DNA of 64,000 bases from Streptomyces angustmyceticus (GTDB lineage Bacteria > Actinomycetota > Actinomycetes > Streptomycetales > Streptomycetaceae), in NCBI RefSeq assembly GCF_019933235.1, contig NZ_CP082945.1, positions 310,001 to 374,000 on the forward strand, given 5' to 3'. A program made the position numbers and the translations under genes. Under the pieces are notes generated by a model that saw only the letters and a program-made list of their open reading frames with translations, ran no database searches and was not told the DNA's origin. This document shows positions 1-7,458 of the stretch, piece after piece (positions within the stretch are counted from its first letter, which is position 1; each line of letters begins with the position of its first letter).

Positions 1-619
1 CCCAGACCGCCGTGGTGGCCGACGGTTCGATGGGGTTGTGGTGGTTCGCCGCGAAATGGTAGGTGGCGTCGAGCCGTTGGGTCGCGGCCTGGAAGCCGGC
101 CTCCACGTCGCCGCGCACCGTGCGCGCGGGGAGGAACCCCGCGAAGATCGCCTCGGGTTCGTAGGCCTGGTCGCGGCCCTCGTCGAGGGTGGTGACGGAC
201 GGGCTTCGGGCGTAGTCGACGTGGACCTGACGGGCCGCGAACTGGGCGCGTTCGACGGAGTCGGCGATCACCAGGGCGACGGGCTGCCCGAAGTAGTGCA
301 CGGCGTCGTCCTGCATCGGGAAGAAGCTCTCCCCGGGGGCGGCGTGCCCGGCCAGCGACGGCAGCAGGTGCGGCGGGCCGGCGATCTTCGGGAGGTTCCG
401 GTGGGTGAGCACGGCGAGCACGCCGTCCGCGTTCTCCGCGGCGCTGGTGTCGATGCGGGTGATCCGCCCGCAGGCCGTGCGGGCGCCGACGAGCGCGGCG
501 TACACGGTGCCGGGCAGGGTGTGCTCCGCCGCGTAGCGGGCGCTGCCGGTGACCTTGGCGGGGCCGTCGACGCGGGTGAGGGGCCGGCCGACGGCGGTGA
601 GGGTGGCGCCCGTGGTCAT
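1..619 (-). CDS. Molybdopterin-binding (large) subunit of xanthine dehydrogenase-family hydroxylase, partial
   Basis: Only the first ~206 residues are present; the C-terminal part lies beyond the left edge. The N-terminus (MTTGATLTAVGRPLTRVDG, then a TGSARYAAEH stretch) and the later FGQPVALVIADS segment are typical of the aldehyde oxidase/xanthine dehydrogenase a/b hammerhead domain. This subunit carries the molybdenum-cytosine-dinucleotide site and hydroxylates aldehydes or N-heterocycles. The ATG overlaps the stop of the upstream FAD subunit gene (ATGA), so the three subunits form one operon in the order FeS, FAD, Mo. The YagTSR/PaoABC-type split organisation fits. Catalytic residues are outside the window and the substrate cannot be predicted. 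Confidence 0.9.
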   Translation of the reverse strand, partial: MTTGATLTAVGRPLTRVDGPAKVTGSARYAAEHTLPGTVYAALVGARTACGRITRIDTSAAENADGVLAVLTHRNLPKIAGPPHLLPSLAGHAAPGESFFPMQDDAVHYFGQPVALVIADSVERAQFAARQVHVDYARSPSVTTLDEGRDQAYEPEAIFAGFLPARTVRGDVEAGFQAATQRLDATYHFAANHHNPIEPSATTAVW

Positions 620-1614
620 GCGGTTCCGCCTCCTTGGGCGGCAGCGGTGAGCAGGGCACGGACGAGGGTCCGCCGGGCGAGTTCCGCCTTGAAGGCGTTC
701 ATCGGGCGGGTGACGGCGGGGGCCAGCTCCACGCCGGCGGCCCGGGCGAACACGTCCGCGTCGGCCCGCTGCCCCACGAGGGCCTCCTCGGCCCGGCGGG
801 CGCGCCACGGCTTCGTCGCCACGCCGCCGAGGGCGAGCCGGACCTCGCGGATCACCCCGTCCTCCAGCGCCAGCGCCGCCGCTGCCGAGGCGAGGGCGAA
901 CTCGTAGGACTCGCGGTCACGCACCTTCAGGTAGCACGACCCGCGCGCCACGGGGGCCGGCGGCACCTCGATCGCGGTGATCAGCTCACCGGGGGTGAGG
1001 GGGTGTTCCCGCTCGGGTGTCTCGCCCGGGAGCAGGAAGAAGTCGTCGACGGGGATGCCGCGGGAGCCGTGGGTGCCCTCCACGTGCACGACGGCGTCCA
1101 GGGCGACGAGCGCGACCGCCGCGTCCGAGGGGTGGGTGGCGATGCAGTGCTCGCTCGTGCCGAGGATCGCATGGCCGCGGTGGACGCCTTCCAGGGCGGA
1201 ACAGCCGCTGCCGGGAACGCGTTTGTTGCAGGCGGACTCGGTGTCGCGGTAGTAGGCGCACCGAGTCCGCTGCATCAGGTTTCCGCCCATGGAGGCCATG
1301 TTCCGCAGTTGGGCGGAGGCCCCGAGAAGCAGCGCCTGGGAGAGCATCGGGAAGCGCTCCACGACCGCCCGCGCCTGTGCCACTTCGCTCATCCGGGCCA
1401 GCGCGCCGATGACCAGTCCCCCGTCGGACCGGTTCTCGATCCCGGCCAGCGGCAGCCGGTTGATGTCGACCAGGCGGTGGGGCCGCAGCACGTCCAGCCG
1501 GAGCAGGTCGACCTCCGTGGTGCCGCCCGCCAGGTAGGAACTTCCGGGGTCACCGGTCACCGCCGCGACCGCGTCGCCGACGTCGGTCGCCCGGGTGTAG
1601 CTGATGGCACGCAC
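616..1614 (-). CDS. FAD-binding subunit of molybdenum hydroxylase
   Basis: 332 aa, the usual length for the medium subunit. The N-terminal FAD_binding_5 domain shows the YLAGGTTEVDLLRL segment, then GASAQLRNMASMGGNLMQRT, the conserved FAD-contacting motif. A cysteine cluster follows (CAYYRDTESACNKR, GSGCSAL), seen in PaoB/YagS-type subunits, where it holds an extra 4Fe-4S cluster. The C-terminal CO_deh_flav_C domain ends the protein. The gene begins one base after the stop of the FeS subunit gene and overlaps the molybdopterin subunit by 4 bp. It passes electrons from the 2Fe-2S subunit to FAD. Family certain, substrate unknown. Confidence 0.93.
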   Translation of the reverse strand: MRAISYTRATDVGDAVAAVTGDPGSSYLAGGTTEVDLLRLDVLRPHRLVDINRLPLAGIENRSDGGLVIGALARMSEVAQARAVVERFPMLSQALLLGASAQLRNMASMGGNLMQRTRCAYYRDTESACNKRVPGSGCSALEGVHRGHAILGTSEHCIATHPSDAAVALVALDAVVHVEGTHGSRGIPVDDFFLLPGETPEREHPLTPGELITAIEVPPAPVARGSCYLKVRDRESYEFALASAAAALALEDGVIREVRLALGGVATKPWRARRAEEALVGQRADADVFARAAGVELAPAVTRPMNAFKAELARRTLVRALLTAAAQGGGTA

Positions 1615-1615
1615 G

Positions 1616-2152
1616 TCACTGTCCTGTCTTCCGGTCGCGCACCTCGCGCATGGCGGAGCGGATGTGGGGATAGGCCGCGCACCGGCAGATGTTGCCGCTC
1701 ATCCACTCGGCGATCTCGCTGTCGGACCCGGCGTGCCCCTCGGCCAGCACGGCGACGGCCGACATGATCTGGCCGGGGGTGCAGTACCCGCACTGGAAGG
1801 CGTCGTGCTCCAGGAACGCGCGCTGCATCGGGTGCAGCGCGTCGCCCTCGGCGAGACCTTCGATGGTGGTCACCTCACGGCCTTCGCAGGTGACGGCCAG
1901 GGTCAGACAGGCCAGCACCCTGCGCCCGTCGACCCAGACCGTGCACGCCCCGCAGGTTCCCTGGTCACAGCCCTTCTTGGCACCGGTGAGAGCCAGGTGC
2001 TCACGCAGGGCGTCCAGCAGGCTCACCCGGGGTTCCAGATCCAGAACGTGCGAAACGCCGTTGACGCCGAGGTCCATCTCCACGCTGCCGGGCCCGCGCG
2101 TCTCCCTGACCGCGGATTCCGCCACGGACATGGGCACGCCTTTGTCTGCCAC
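1616..2152 (-). CDS. 2Fe-2S iron-sulfur subunit of molybdenum hydroxylase
   Basis: 178 aa from a GTG at 2152, chosen because GAGGTGAG sits 4 bases upstream; ATG 2131 is an alternative. The plant-type ferredoxin motif CDQGTCGACTVWVDG binds the first 2Fe-2S cluster. The second, helical domain has the CGYCTPG and CRCAAYPHI motifs for the other cluster. It is the first gene of the operon and relays electrons between the molybdenum site and FAD. It is divergent from an Rrf2-type regulator across about 170 bp that contains a direct repeat, so regulation by that neighbour is plausible but inferred. Confidence 0.92.
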   Translation of the reverse strand: MADKGVPMSVAESAVRETRGPGSVEMDLGVNGVSHVLDLEPRVSLLDALREHLALTGAKKGCDQGTCGACTVWVDGRRVLACLTLAVTCEGREVTTIEGLAEGDALHPMQRAFLEHDAFQCGYCTPGQIMSAVAVLAEGHAGSDSEIAEWMSGNICRCAAYPHIRSAMREVRDRKTGQ

Positions 2153-2212
2153 GACACTCACCTCGGAGTCGATGCCGTACGTCGAGCCTCCGCCGCCTCG
2201 TACGGGCTCGCA

Positions 2213-2264
2213 ACCGGACCAGGAGGGCACGGGGCCGGAGCCCACCGGACCAGGAGGGCACGGG
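2213..2264. repeat. Two direct copies of a 21-bp element between the hydroxylase operon and the Rrf2 gene
   Basis: The 21-bp unit, beginning accggaccaggagggcac, occurs at 2213-2233 and again at 2244-2264. The 31-bp period is about three helical turns, which would put both copies on one face of the DNA. It lies in the divergent intergenic region, so it could be a regulator-binding site or a simple local duplication. Confidence 0.6.
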
Positions 2265-2311
2265 ACCAGGCCCGTGGTGCACCCGGAGCCCGGGGGCCGT
2301 GCCCCTTACGG

Positions 2312-2325
2312 GATAATGCGGGGCA
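2312..2325 (+). promoter_or_regulatory. Candidate -10 box for a leaderless transcript of the Rrf2-type regulator
   Basis: GATAAT at 2312-2317 lies 7 nt upstream of the ATG at 2325, and no Shine-Dalgarno sequence is visible before that ATG. This is the geometry of leaderless transcripts common in Streptomyces. No clear -35 box was seen. An in-frame ATG at 2316 overlaps the box and would be an alternative start. Confidence 0.35.
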
Positions 2326-2783
2326 TGCGGATCTCAGCCAGAGCGGACTATGCCGTGCGGGCGGCGCTGCAACTCGCCGCCGCCCGGGAGGCGGGGCCGC
2401 TCAAGGCGGAGGCGATCGCCACCGCACAGGACATTCCGCACAAGTTCCTCGAAGGCATCCTGAACGACATGCGCCGGGGCGGGCTCGTCCACAGCCGGCG
2501 CGGCGGCAACGGCGGCTACCGGCTGGCCAAGCCCGCGGAGGAGATCAGCATCGCGGATGTCATCCGCGTCGTGGACGGCCCGCTGGTCTCGGTACGCGGC
2601 GTCCGCCCGCCGGAGTTGTCGTACACCGGGCCCGCCGAGTCCCTGCTGCCGCTGTGGATCGCCCTGCGGGCCAATGTCCGGCAGATCCTCGACGGCGTCT
2701 CGCTGGCCGATGTCGCCTCGGCCGAACTGCCGGACCCGGTATCCGCCCTGACCGAGGACCCCGCCTCCTGGGCCAACCCCTAG
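2325..2783 (+). CDS. Rrf2 family transcriptional regulator
   Basis: 152 aa, the normal Rrf2 length. The N-terminal winged helix (RISARADYAVRAALQLAAA, then IPHKFLEGILNDMRRGGLV and SRRGGNGGYRLAKP) is the Rrf2 signature. The protein contains no cysteine, so it cannot hold the Fe-S cluster of IscR or NsrR; another ligand or a constitutive repressor role must be assumed. It is divergent from the molybdenum hydroxylase operon, the obvious candidate target. The start is ATG 2325 or the in-frame ATG 2316. Family confident, target inferred. Confidence 0.88.
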   Translation: MRISARADYAVRAALQLAAAREAGPLKAEAIATAQDIPHKFLEGILNDMRRGGLVHSRRGGNGGYRLAKPAEEISIADVIRVVDGPLVSVRGVRPPELSYTGPAESLLPLWIALRANVRQILDGVSLADVASAELPDPVSALTEDPASWANP

Positions 2784-3094
2784 GGATGTCCTGCGGGTCC
2801 GCTGCGAGGCGGGCCGCGTTCGCCGGTTTCCGGAGAGCGCCCGTTCCGGGCAGCGCCGGACCCGGCACGCCCACACGCGTCCGGATGCCAAGACCGGCCT
2901 GTCCACGCCTTGAACGCCCCTTGATCCGCCCGCAGTCCGGACGCATCCTCTTCCCTATCAATCCAGTGGGAAAACTAGGGAACCCGGAGGGGGGAGAAGT
3001 GGGCGTACGGACTCCGGTGGGGTGCGTTCCTCCGGGCGGCGGCCCGCTTCTCCCGTGCGCGCCGGAGACACCCGACAGGACGGTGAACGGCACG
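2784..3094. other. 311-bp intergenic region upstream of the DszC/SfnB-like gene
   Basis: No convincing complete gene is seen. An AT-richer patch at about 2952-2980 (ctatcaatccagtgggaaaa) is a probable promoter or regulatory site. Just after it, GGAGGGGGGAGAA precedes a GTG at 2999 that is in frame with the downstream gene. That could be an upstream start adding 32 residues, or the ribosome binding site of a leader. Confidence 0.4.
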
Positions 3095-4360
3095 ATGCCG
3101 AAGAAATCCGCAGCACGGACCGCCCGCCCGGAGCCCAACCACCTTGCCGACGAGGGAATCCGGCACCGTGTCACCCGGGAGGTCGCGGAGGACCTGGCCG
3201 CCGACGCCCTCAGCCGCGACCGCGCGGGCAAGCCGCCGTTCGACGAGGTCGCCCGGCTGCGGGAGGCGGGACTGCCCGCGCTGCTGGCGCCGCCCGGACC
3301 GGCCGGGCGGGGCACCGACTGGCGCACCGCCTGCGCGGTCCTCCGGGAGATCGCCGCGGCGGACAGCTCCGTCGGCGAACTGCTGGGCCGGCACTACGCG
3401 TTGTCGTGGAGCGCGCGGTTCTTCGGCACGCCGGAGAGGGCCGAGGCGCTCGAACTCCGGGCGGCGGCCGGGCAGTGGATCTGGGGCGGGAGCACCGACA
3501 TCCCGGACCCCGAACCGACGGCGGGCCCCGATCTGACGCTGACGCCGGCCGGCGGCGGATATGTCCTCCACGGGTGCAAGACGCTCGCCGCGGGCGTCCA
3601 GGTCGCCGACCGGCTGGTGCTCGGCGCGGTCTGCGCCGACAGCGGTGAGCCCATGGTCGTCTGCGTCGACCCGTCGCTCCCGGGGGTGGCGGCCGACGCC
3701 GAGCACGACCGCCTCGGCCAGCGGCTCACGGGTGCCGGCAGCGTCAGCTTCGACGGCGTCGCCCTGCCCGCCGACCAGGTTCTCGGCACCGTCCCCCAGG
3801 ACGAGCACGCCGTCTCCCCCTTCGCCACGCTCGCCCCGCTGGCGCTCCGGCTCGCCCTCGTCCACGTCGGCCTGGGGACCGCCGAAGGGGCGCTGGCCGA
3901 GGCACGGGACCTCAACCGGGCGGCACCGCGCGGCCGGGCGGCCGCGGGCCGGGACGACGGCGGGTACCCGGACGGGCCGGGTACGGATCCCTACCTCCTG
4001 CTCGCGTACGGGGAGCTGGTGACGGCGGCGCACACCGCCGCGGCAGTGGTCGAGTCGGCGACCGAGGCGCTGGCCCGGGGCCTTCTCGCGGGCCAGGCGC
4101 TCGGGGTGGACGAGCGCGCCGACATCGCGGTCCTCGTCGCCGCGGCCGAGGCCGTCACCGGCCGGACGGCGATGGACGTCACCACTCGCGTCCTGGAGCT
4201 CACCCAGGGCACGGACTCCCCGGCGGACGCCCTGGGATTCGACAGGTTCTGGCGCAATGCCCGCGTCCTGACGGCGCAGGTCTCCCCCACCCACAGCCTC
4301 CGCGACATCGGCGACCACTACCTGAACGGCACCCACCCCGCCTTGACCCTGCGGGCCTGA
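3095..4360 (+). CDS. Acyl-CoA dehydrogenase-fold flavin monooxygenase, DszC/SfnB-like
   Basis: 421 aa from ATG 3095. The acyl-CoA dehydrogenase fold is complete: an N-terminal helical domain, a middle beta domain (IWGGSTDIPDPEP, then GGGYVLHGCKTLAAG) and a C-terminal helical domain ending SLRDIGDHYLNGTHP. That ending, and the REIAAADSSVGELLGRHY segment, resemble DszC/SfnB enzymes, which are FMNH2-dependent monooxygenases for organosulfur compounds rather than true acyl-CoA dehydrogenases. The ATG has no clear Shine-Dalgarno, whereas GTG 2999 in the same frame has a strong one. Homologous proteins begin near the ATG, so it was preferred. No reductase partner lies next to it. Substrate unknown. 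Confidence 0.8.
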   Translation: MPKKSAARTARPEPNHLADEGIRHRVTREVAEDLAADALSRDRAGKPPFDEVARLREAGLPALLAPPGPAGRGTDWRTACAVLREIAAADSSVGELLGRHYALSWSARFFGTPERAEALELRAAAGQWIWGGSTDIPDPEPTAGPDLTLTPAGGGYVLHGCKTLAAGVQVADRLVLGAVCADSGEPMVVCVDPSLPGVAADAEHDRLGQRLTGAGSVSFDGVALPADQVLGTVPQDEHAVSPFATLAPLALRLALVHVGLGTAEGALAEARDLNRAAPRGRAAAGRDDGGYPDGPGTDPYLLLAYGELVTAAHTAAAVVESATEALARGLLAGQALGVDERADIAVLVAAAEAVTGRTAMDVTTRVLELTQGTDSPADALGFDRFWRNARVLTAQVSPTHSLRDIGDHYLNGTHPALTLRA

Positions 4361-4544
4361 CGCCCTGCCGCCCCGCCGGGCGGAGCCCGTGGTTGCGTGC
4401 CGGGCCGCGGGAGGCGCCGCCGTGGCGGGGAGGGAATTCGCCGGGGGCGTCGGCGCAGCTTCGGACGGTTCCGCGCCGGGGGCTGCTACACCTCGGGGGG
4501 GCTCCCGGAGCGGGGCGGCCCGGTCGGTCCTGGGAGGTGGCGCC

Positions 4545-5063
4545 GTGTCCGTATTGCGCAACGATTCCCTGCCGCCTCCCAGACGGGGGGAGCCCCTGCA
4601 GCGGCTGCTGTTCGGCGGGGTGTACGGCTCGGTGCTCGCCAGCGCCCTGGCGGCCGCGCTGGGCCATGAGGGCACCCCGGCGGATCCCGGCTACGACGCG
4701 TTGTGGGTGGCGTTGTCGGCGGTGGCCTCGGCCGCCGCGCACGGCTACGCCCACTCCATCGCGCACCGGACGGACGAGGACGCCCAGGTCACCGCCAGCG
4801 CGGTGCGTTCCATGCTGACCGAATGGCCGCTGGTGGCCGCGATGGTGCCGACGATCGCGGTGCTGCTCGGCGCCCAGGCGAAGTGGTGGGGCGAGGCGAG
4901 CGCGATCGACGTCGCCCTGGGCTTCAACATGGTGGCGCTGTTCGGCTGGGGGGTGTGGGCGGCCCGGGTGGCGGGCCGGGGCTGGCCGGGCTCCTTCCGG
5001 GTCGGCGGGGTGGATGTACTGATCGGGTTGTTCATCGTGGTGGCGAACGTCCTGAGCAAGTAA
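4545..5063 (+). CDS. Small integral membrane protein of unknown function
   Basis: 172 aa from GTG 4545, preceded by GGGAGGTGG with 4-5 bp spacing; longer upstream frames read through proline/glycine-rich non-conserved sequence. About four hydrophobic segments are visible (VYGSVLASALAAALG, ALWVALSAVASAAA, PLVAAMVPTIAVLLG, VLIGLFIVVANVLSK). The HGYAHSIAHRTDED loop after the second is rich in His and Asp. It is followed by a strong hairpin and converges on tgmB. I do not recognise a family with confidence; actinobacterial conserved membrane protein is the best description. Confidence 0.75.
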   Translation: MSVLRNDSLPPPRRGEPLQRLLFGGVYGSVLASALAAALGHEGTPADPGYDALWVALSAVASAAAHGYAHSIAHRTDEDAQVTASAVRSMLTEWPLVAAMVPTIAVLLGAQAKWWGEASAIDVALGFNMVALFGWGVWAARVAGRGWPGSFRVGGVDVLIGLFIVVANVLSK

Positions 5064-5066
5064 GGG

Positions 5067-5124
5067 GTCCGCGGCGGGTCCGGGCGCGCCGTACGAGGAA
5101 CGCAGGCGCGCCGGGACCGCGGAC
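5067..5124. terminator. Large hairpin between converging genes
   Basis: GTCCGCGG (5067-5074) pairs with CCGCGGAC (5117-5124), and inside them GGCGCGCC (5083-5090) pairs with GGCGCGCC (5105-5112). The stem has a small internal loop. It lies right after the membrane protein stop and before the end of tgmB, so it could terminate transcription from both sides. Confidence 0.6.
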
Positions 5125-5189
5125 GAGAGGGAGCGGCGCGGCCTCGGCGTCGCGGCACCGTGGTCCCGCGGCCGGCCGCCGCCCCGGGG

Positions 5190-6119
5190 TCAGGTGACGG
5201 ATTCCACCGCCAGCCAGGTGGCGATGGCCCGGGCGATGGGCTGGTCCGTCTCCAACTGGACGAAGCCGAACTGGCCGCCCTGGTTGCATTCGAGGAACCA
5301 CCAGGCCCCATCGGGGTCCTCGGCGAAGTCGAAGGCCCCGTAGGCGAGTCCCGCGGTGGTCATATAGCGGCTCACCGCCTGTTCGACGGAGTCCGGTACC
5401 TCGGCGGGCTCCCAGGTGCCGTGCTGGGTGAAACGGCTGTCCACCTCTTCCGGGTCGGCCTTCTTGCGGGCGGCGAAGAGCTGTTCGCCGACGCAGGTCA
5501 GCCGGATGTCGGCCTCCTTGTGGACATGCCGCTGGAGCAGGGTGGGGCCGGCCGCGACCCCGCTGAAGTCCGCGTCCGGGCTGATGCGCGTGGTGGGCAG
5601 CACCAGTGGCGGGTCGCCGGGGTGCTTCCCGCTGACCGACTTCACCACCAGGTCCTGGTGGGCGGCGGCGAACTGCCGGGCGACGGCCGGAAACGTCGTG
5701 ATCAGTGTGGGGGGTACGAGGAATCCGCTGCGGTGGGCGAGGCGCAGTTGCCACGGCTTGTTGCGTGCCTGCACCGACGCCACCGGGTGGTTCATCCAGC
5801 GTGCCGGAGTGCAGGAGAGCATGCCGTACAGCGCCTGCTCGGACTCCGCCGTGATCCAGGCGGACTGTTCCGGGGCGCGTGCTCCCGGGGTGCCGGGGCG
5901 GCGTACCCATACCGAGCGCAGGCTGCCGAGGCTCACCATGCGTTCGCCCGCTTTGAGATAGCCGTCGAAGTCGTCGCCGGCGTACTCCGCCGACAGCGCG
6001 ACCTTCCCCGGCAGGTCGGCGGGGTCGAGGCGGACGAGCGGAACCCCGAGGTCCTGCAGCGTCGACACCACGATGTCCGCCGTCAAGTCTTCCTCGCACG
6101 TGAGGACCAGGACGGTCAT
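5190..6119 (-). CDS. tgmB: ATP-grasp ribosomal peptide maturase (graspetide macrocyclase)
   Basis: 309 aa from ATG 6119. The start MTVLVLTCEEDLTADIV, the long ATP-grasp core (DLVVKSVSGKHPG, then GPTLLQRHVHKEADIRLTCV) and the C-terminal WWFLECNQGGQFGFVQ metal-binding segment mark the TgmB/MvdD-type ligases. These phosphorylate Asp or Glu side chains of a precursor and close ester or amide links to Ser, Thr or Lys. It lies 7 bp downstream of tgmA, so the pair is one transcript. The aspartyl O-methyltransferase present in fuscimiditide-type loci is absent on both sides. Family assignment strong; product structure unknown. Confidence 0.93.
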   Translation of the reverse strand: MTVLVLTCEEDLTADIVVSTLQDLGVPLVRLDPADLPGKVALSAEYAGDDFDGYLKAGERMVSLGSLRSVWVRRPGTPGARAPEQSAWITAESEQALYGMLSCTPARWMNHPVASVQARNKPWQLRLAHRSGFLVPPTLITTFPAVARQFAAAHQDLVVKSVSGKHPGDPPLVLPTTRISPDADFSGVAAGPTLLQRHVHKEADIRLTCVGEQLFAARKKADPEEVDSRFTQHGTWEPAEVPDSVEQAVSRYMTTAGLAYGAFDFAEDPDGAWWFLECNQGGQFGFVQLETDQPIARAIATWLAVESVT

Positions 6120-6126
6120 GTGGCGC

Positions 6127-6318
6127 TCAGTCGTCGAAGTGGGTCTTGGAACCGGCGGTGGAGGCAGTGGTGCCGGTCGCCAGCAGCACCGCCCGGCTGC
6201 AGGTGGCCGGGCGCCCGTCCGGGAGGACGTTGAGTTGCCGTGTGGCGTCATAGCTGTAGGGGGTGGTGGCCGGTGTTTTCACCGCCGGACGGGCGTAGCT
6301 CAACGCAAACGGTCGCAT
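6127..6318 (-). CDS. tgmA: Putative ATP-grasp-modified RiPP precursor
   Basis: 63 aa from ATG 6318, with GAAGGAG 5 bp upstream. The leader starts MRPFALSYARPA and contains YSYDATRQLNVLPDGRPA. The C-terminal core ends TTASTAGSKTHFDD, the hallmark of the GRASP_targ family. Thr, Ser and Lys hydroxyl or amine donors precede the terminal Asp pair, so the last two residues are the likely acceptor carboxylates. It is directly followed by tgmB. The peptide is ribosomal; the exact links cannot be read from sequence. Confidence 0.92.
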   Translation of the reverse strand: MRPFALSYARPAVKTPATTPYSYDATRQLNVLPDGRPATCSRAVLLATGTTASTAGSKTHFDD

Positions 6319-6747
6319 ACCTTCTCCTTCGAAGCCCGGTTTCTGAGCCCTTGGCACGGGGCACACTTCAAGGCCCCGTTTGATGACTCTGCACGGAAGA
6401 CGCGACAATCTGGTCAGTAAGTTGCCTCTTTTGCTCGTTTCCGGCGATCCTCTTGACTGAATAGCGACGATCGCGTACTCGCCGGCCGTGCCAAGTACCG
6501 CCGTCGAGGCATGTCCTGACGGCCCGTTCGGGCAGGAGCGCATGCGGAAATCCCCCGCCCGGAAGAAGACTTCCCCGAGCGGGACTTGGGCACGCGGAAG
6601 GGCCCCGCGCGGCGGCCCGGCGGCGAAGCGCGCGCGGAGCGCACACGACCGGCTGCGCCCCGCCCGGTGAGCGACTGACGGGACGCGTGCGGAAACGAGC
6701 GCCGTACGAGGCTGCCGGTACGTGTCGCGTCCGTGTCGCGCGGGCGG
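6319..6747. other. 429-bp region between tgmA and the hydrolase gene
   Basis: The tgmA side (6370-6480) is distinctly AT-richer and should hold the tgmA promoter; it includes CTGGTCAGTAA at 6410-6420. The distal half is GC-rich with short repeats such as GGAAGaagaCTTCC (6561-6574). No convincing gene was found on either strand. Confidence 0.5.
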
Positions 6748-7458
6748 CTAGCCGGGGATCTTCCCGTCGGCCGGGAGCCGCAACGGCGCGCCGTCCAGGA
6801 TGGCGGCGACCAGTTCCACGGTCAGCCGGTGCCACTGGCGGGCGCCACGGAGCATGGTGTGGCCGCCGCGCGGCATGGTGACCGCGTGGGCCCGCGCCCC
6901 CGAGTCCCGGGCGCGGTCGGCGAAGAGCCGGGAGCCCTCGGCGTCGGTGATCCGGTCGCGCGCGTCGTGCAGCAGCACGACGGTCCGGTCCCGCAGATGG
7001 GCGACCGGTTCATCGGACGGGCACCAGGGGGCGAGCGCGACGATGCCGCGCACCGTCGGGTGCCCGCCGGTGCGCAGGGCGGCCCTGCCGCCCATGGAGT
7101 GGCCGACGAGCACGACCGGCACGCCGGCGGCGAGGGCGGCCAGCTCGTCGAGCGCCCGCCGGGCGTCCCGGGCGGCGTCCGCCTGCGGCCCGTTCCACCC
7201 GCGGCAGCGGTACCGGACGGAGGCGAGCAGCAACTCCCGCCCGCGCGGCGGCCGGGACAGCGCGGAGCCGAAGGGCCGCATCCGCAGCGCGGGGAGGTTG
7301 AGCCGCGGGGGCGGGGTGCGGCCGTCGGCCCGGCCGCCGTGCAGCAGCAGGACCGCCGCCCGGGGCGCGTCCGATGCCCGGTGGACGACCAGCGGACGGT
7401 GCGCTTCCCGGTCTCCGTCGCCGCCGGGGTCCGTGGGCTGTGCCGGGCCTGTCGTCAT
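6748..7458 (-). CDS. Alpha/beta hydrolase
   Basis: 236 aa from ATG 7458, which overlaps the stop of the DUF1295 gene (ATGA). The fold is clear: oxyanion region LLLHGGRADG, nucleophile elbow GHSMGG, then an acidic LLHDARDRITDAEG segment and a late histidine in PRGGHTML. It is the last gene of the six-gene operon that begins at 12895. In mycobacteria the equivalent sigK-linked operon acts on lipids, so a lipid or thioester hydrolase is plausible, but nothing in the protein fixes the substrate. Confidence 0.85.
   Translation of the reverse strand: MTTGPAQPTDPGGDGDREAHRPLVVHRASDAPRAAVLLLHGGRADGRTPPPRLNLPALRMRPFGSALSRPPRGRELLLASVRYRCRGWNGPQADAARDARRALDELAALAAGVPVVLVGHSMGGRAALRTGGHPTVRGIVALAPWCPSDEPVAHLRDRTVVLLHDARDRITDAEGSRLFADRARDSGARAHAVTMPRGGHTMLRGARQWHRLTVELVAAILDGAPLRLPADGKIPG

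Noticed and set aside
1604..4360. A single 918-codon plus-strand frame
   Set aside because: Only the part from 3095 matches a family; the upstream part lies over the iron-sulfur subunit and the Rrf2 gene, which are coded in other frames.
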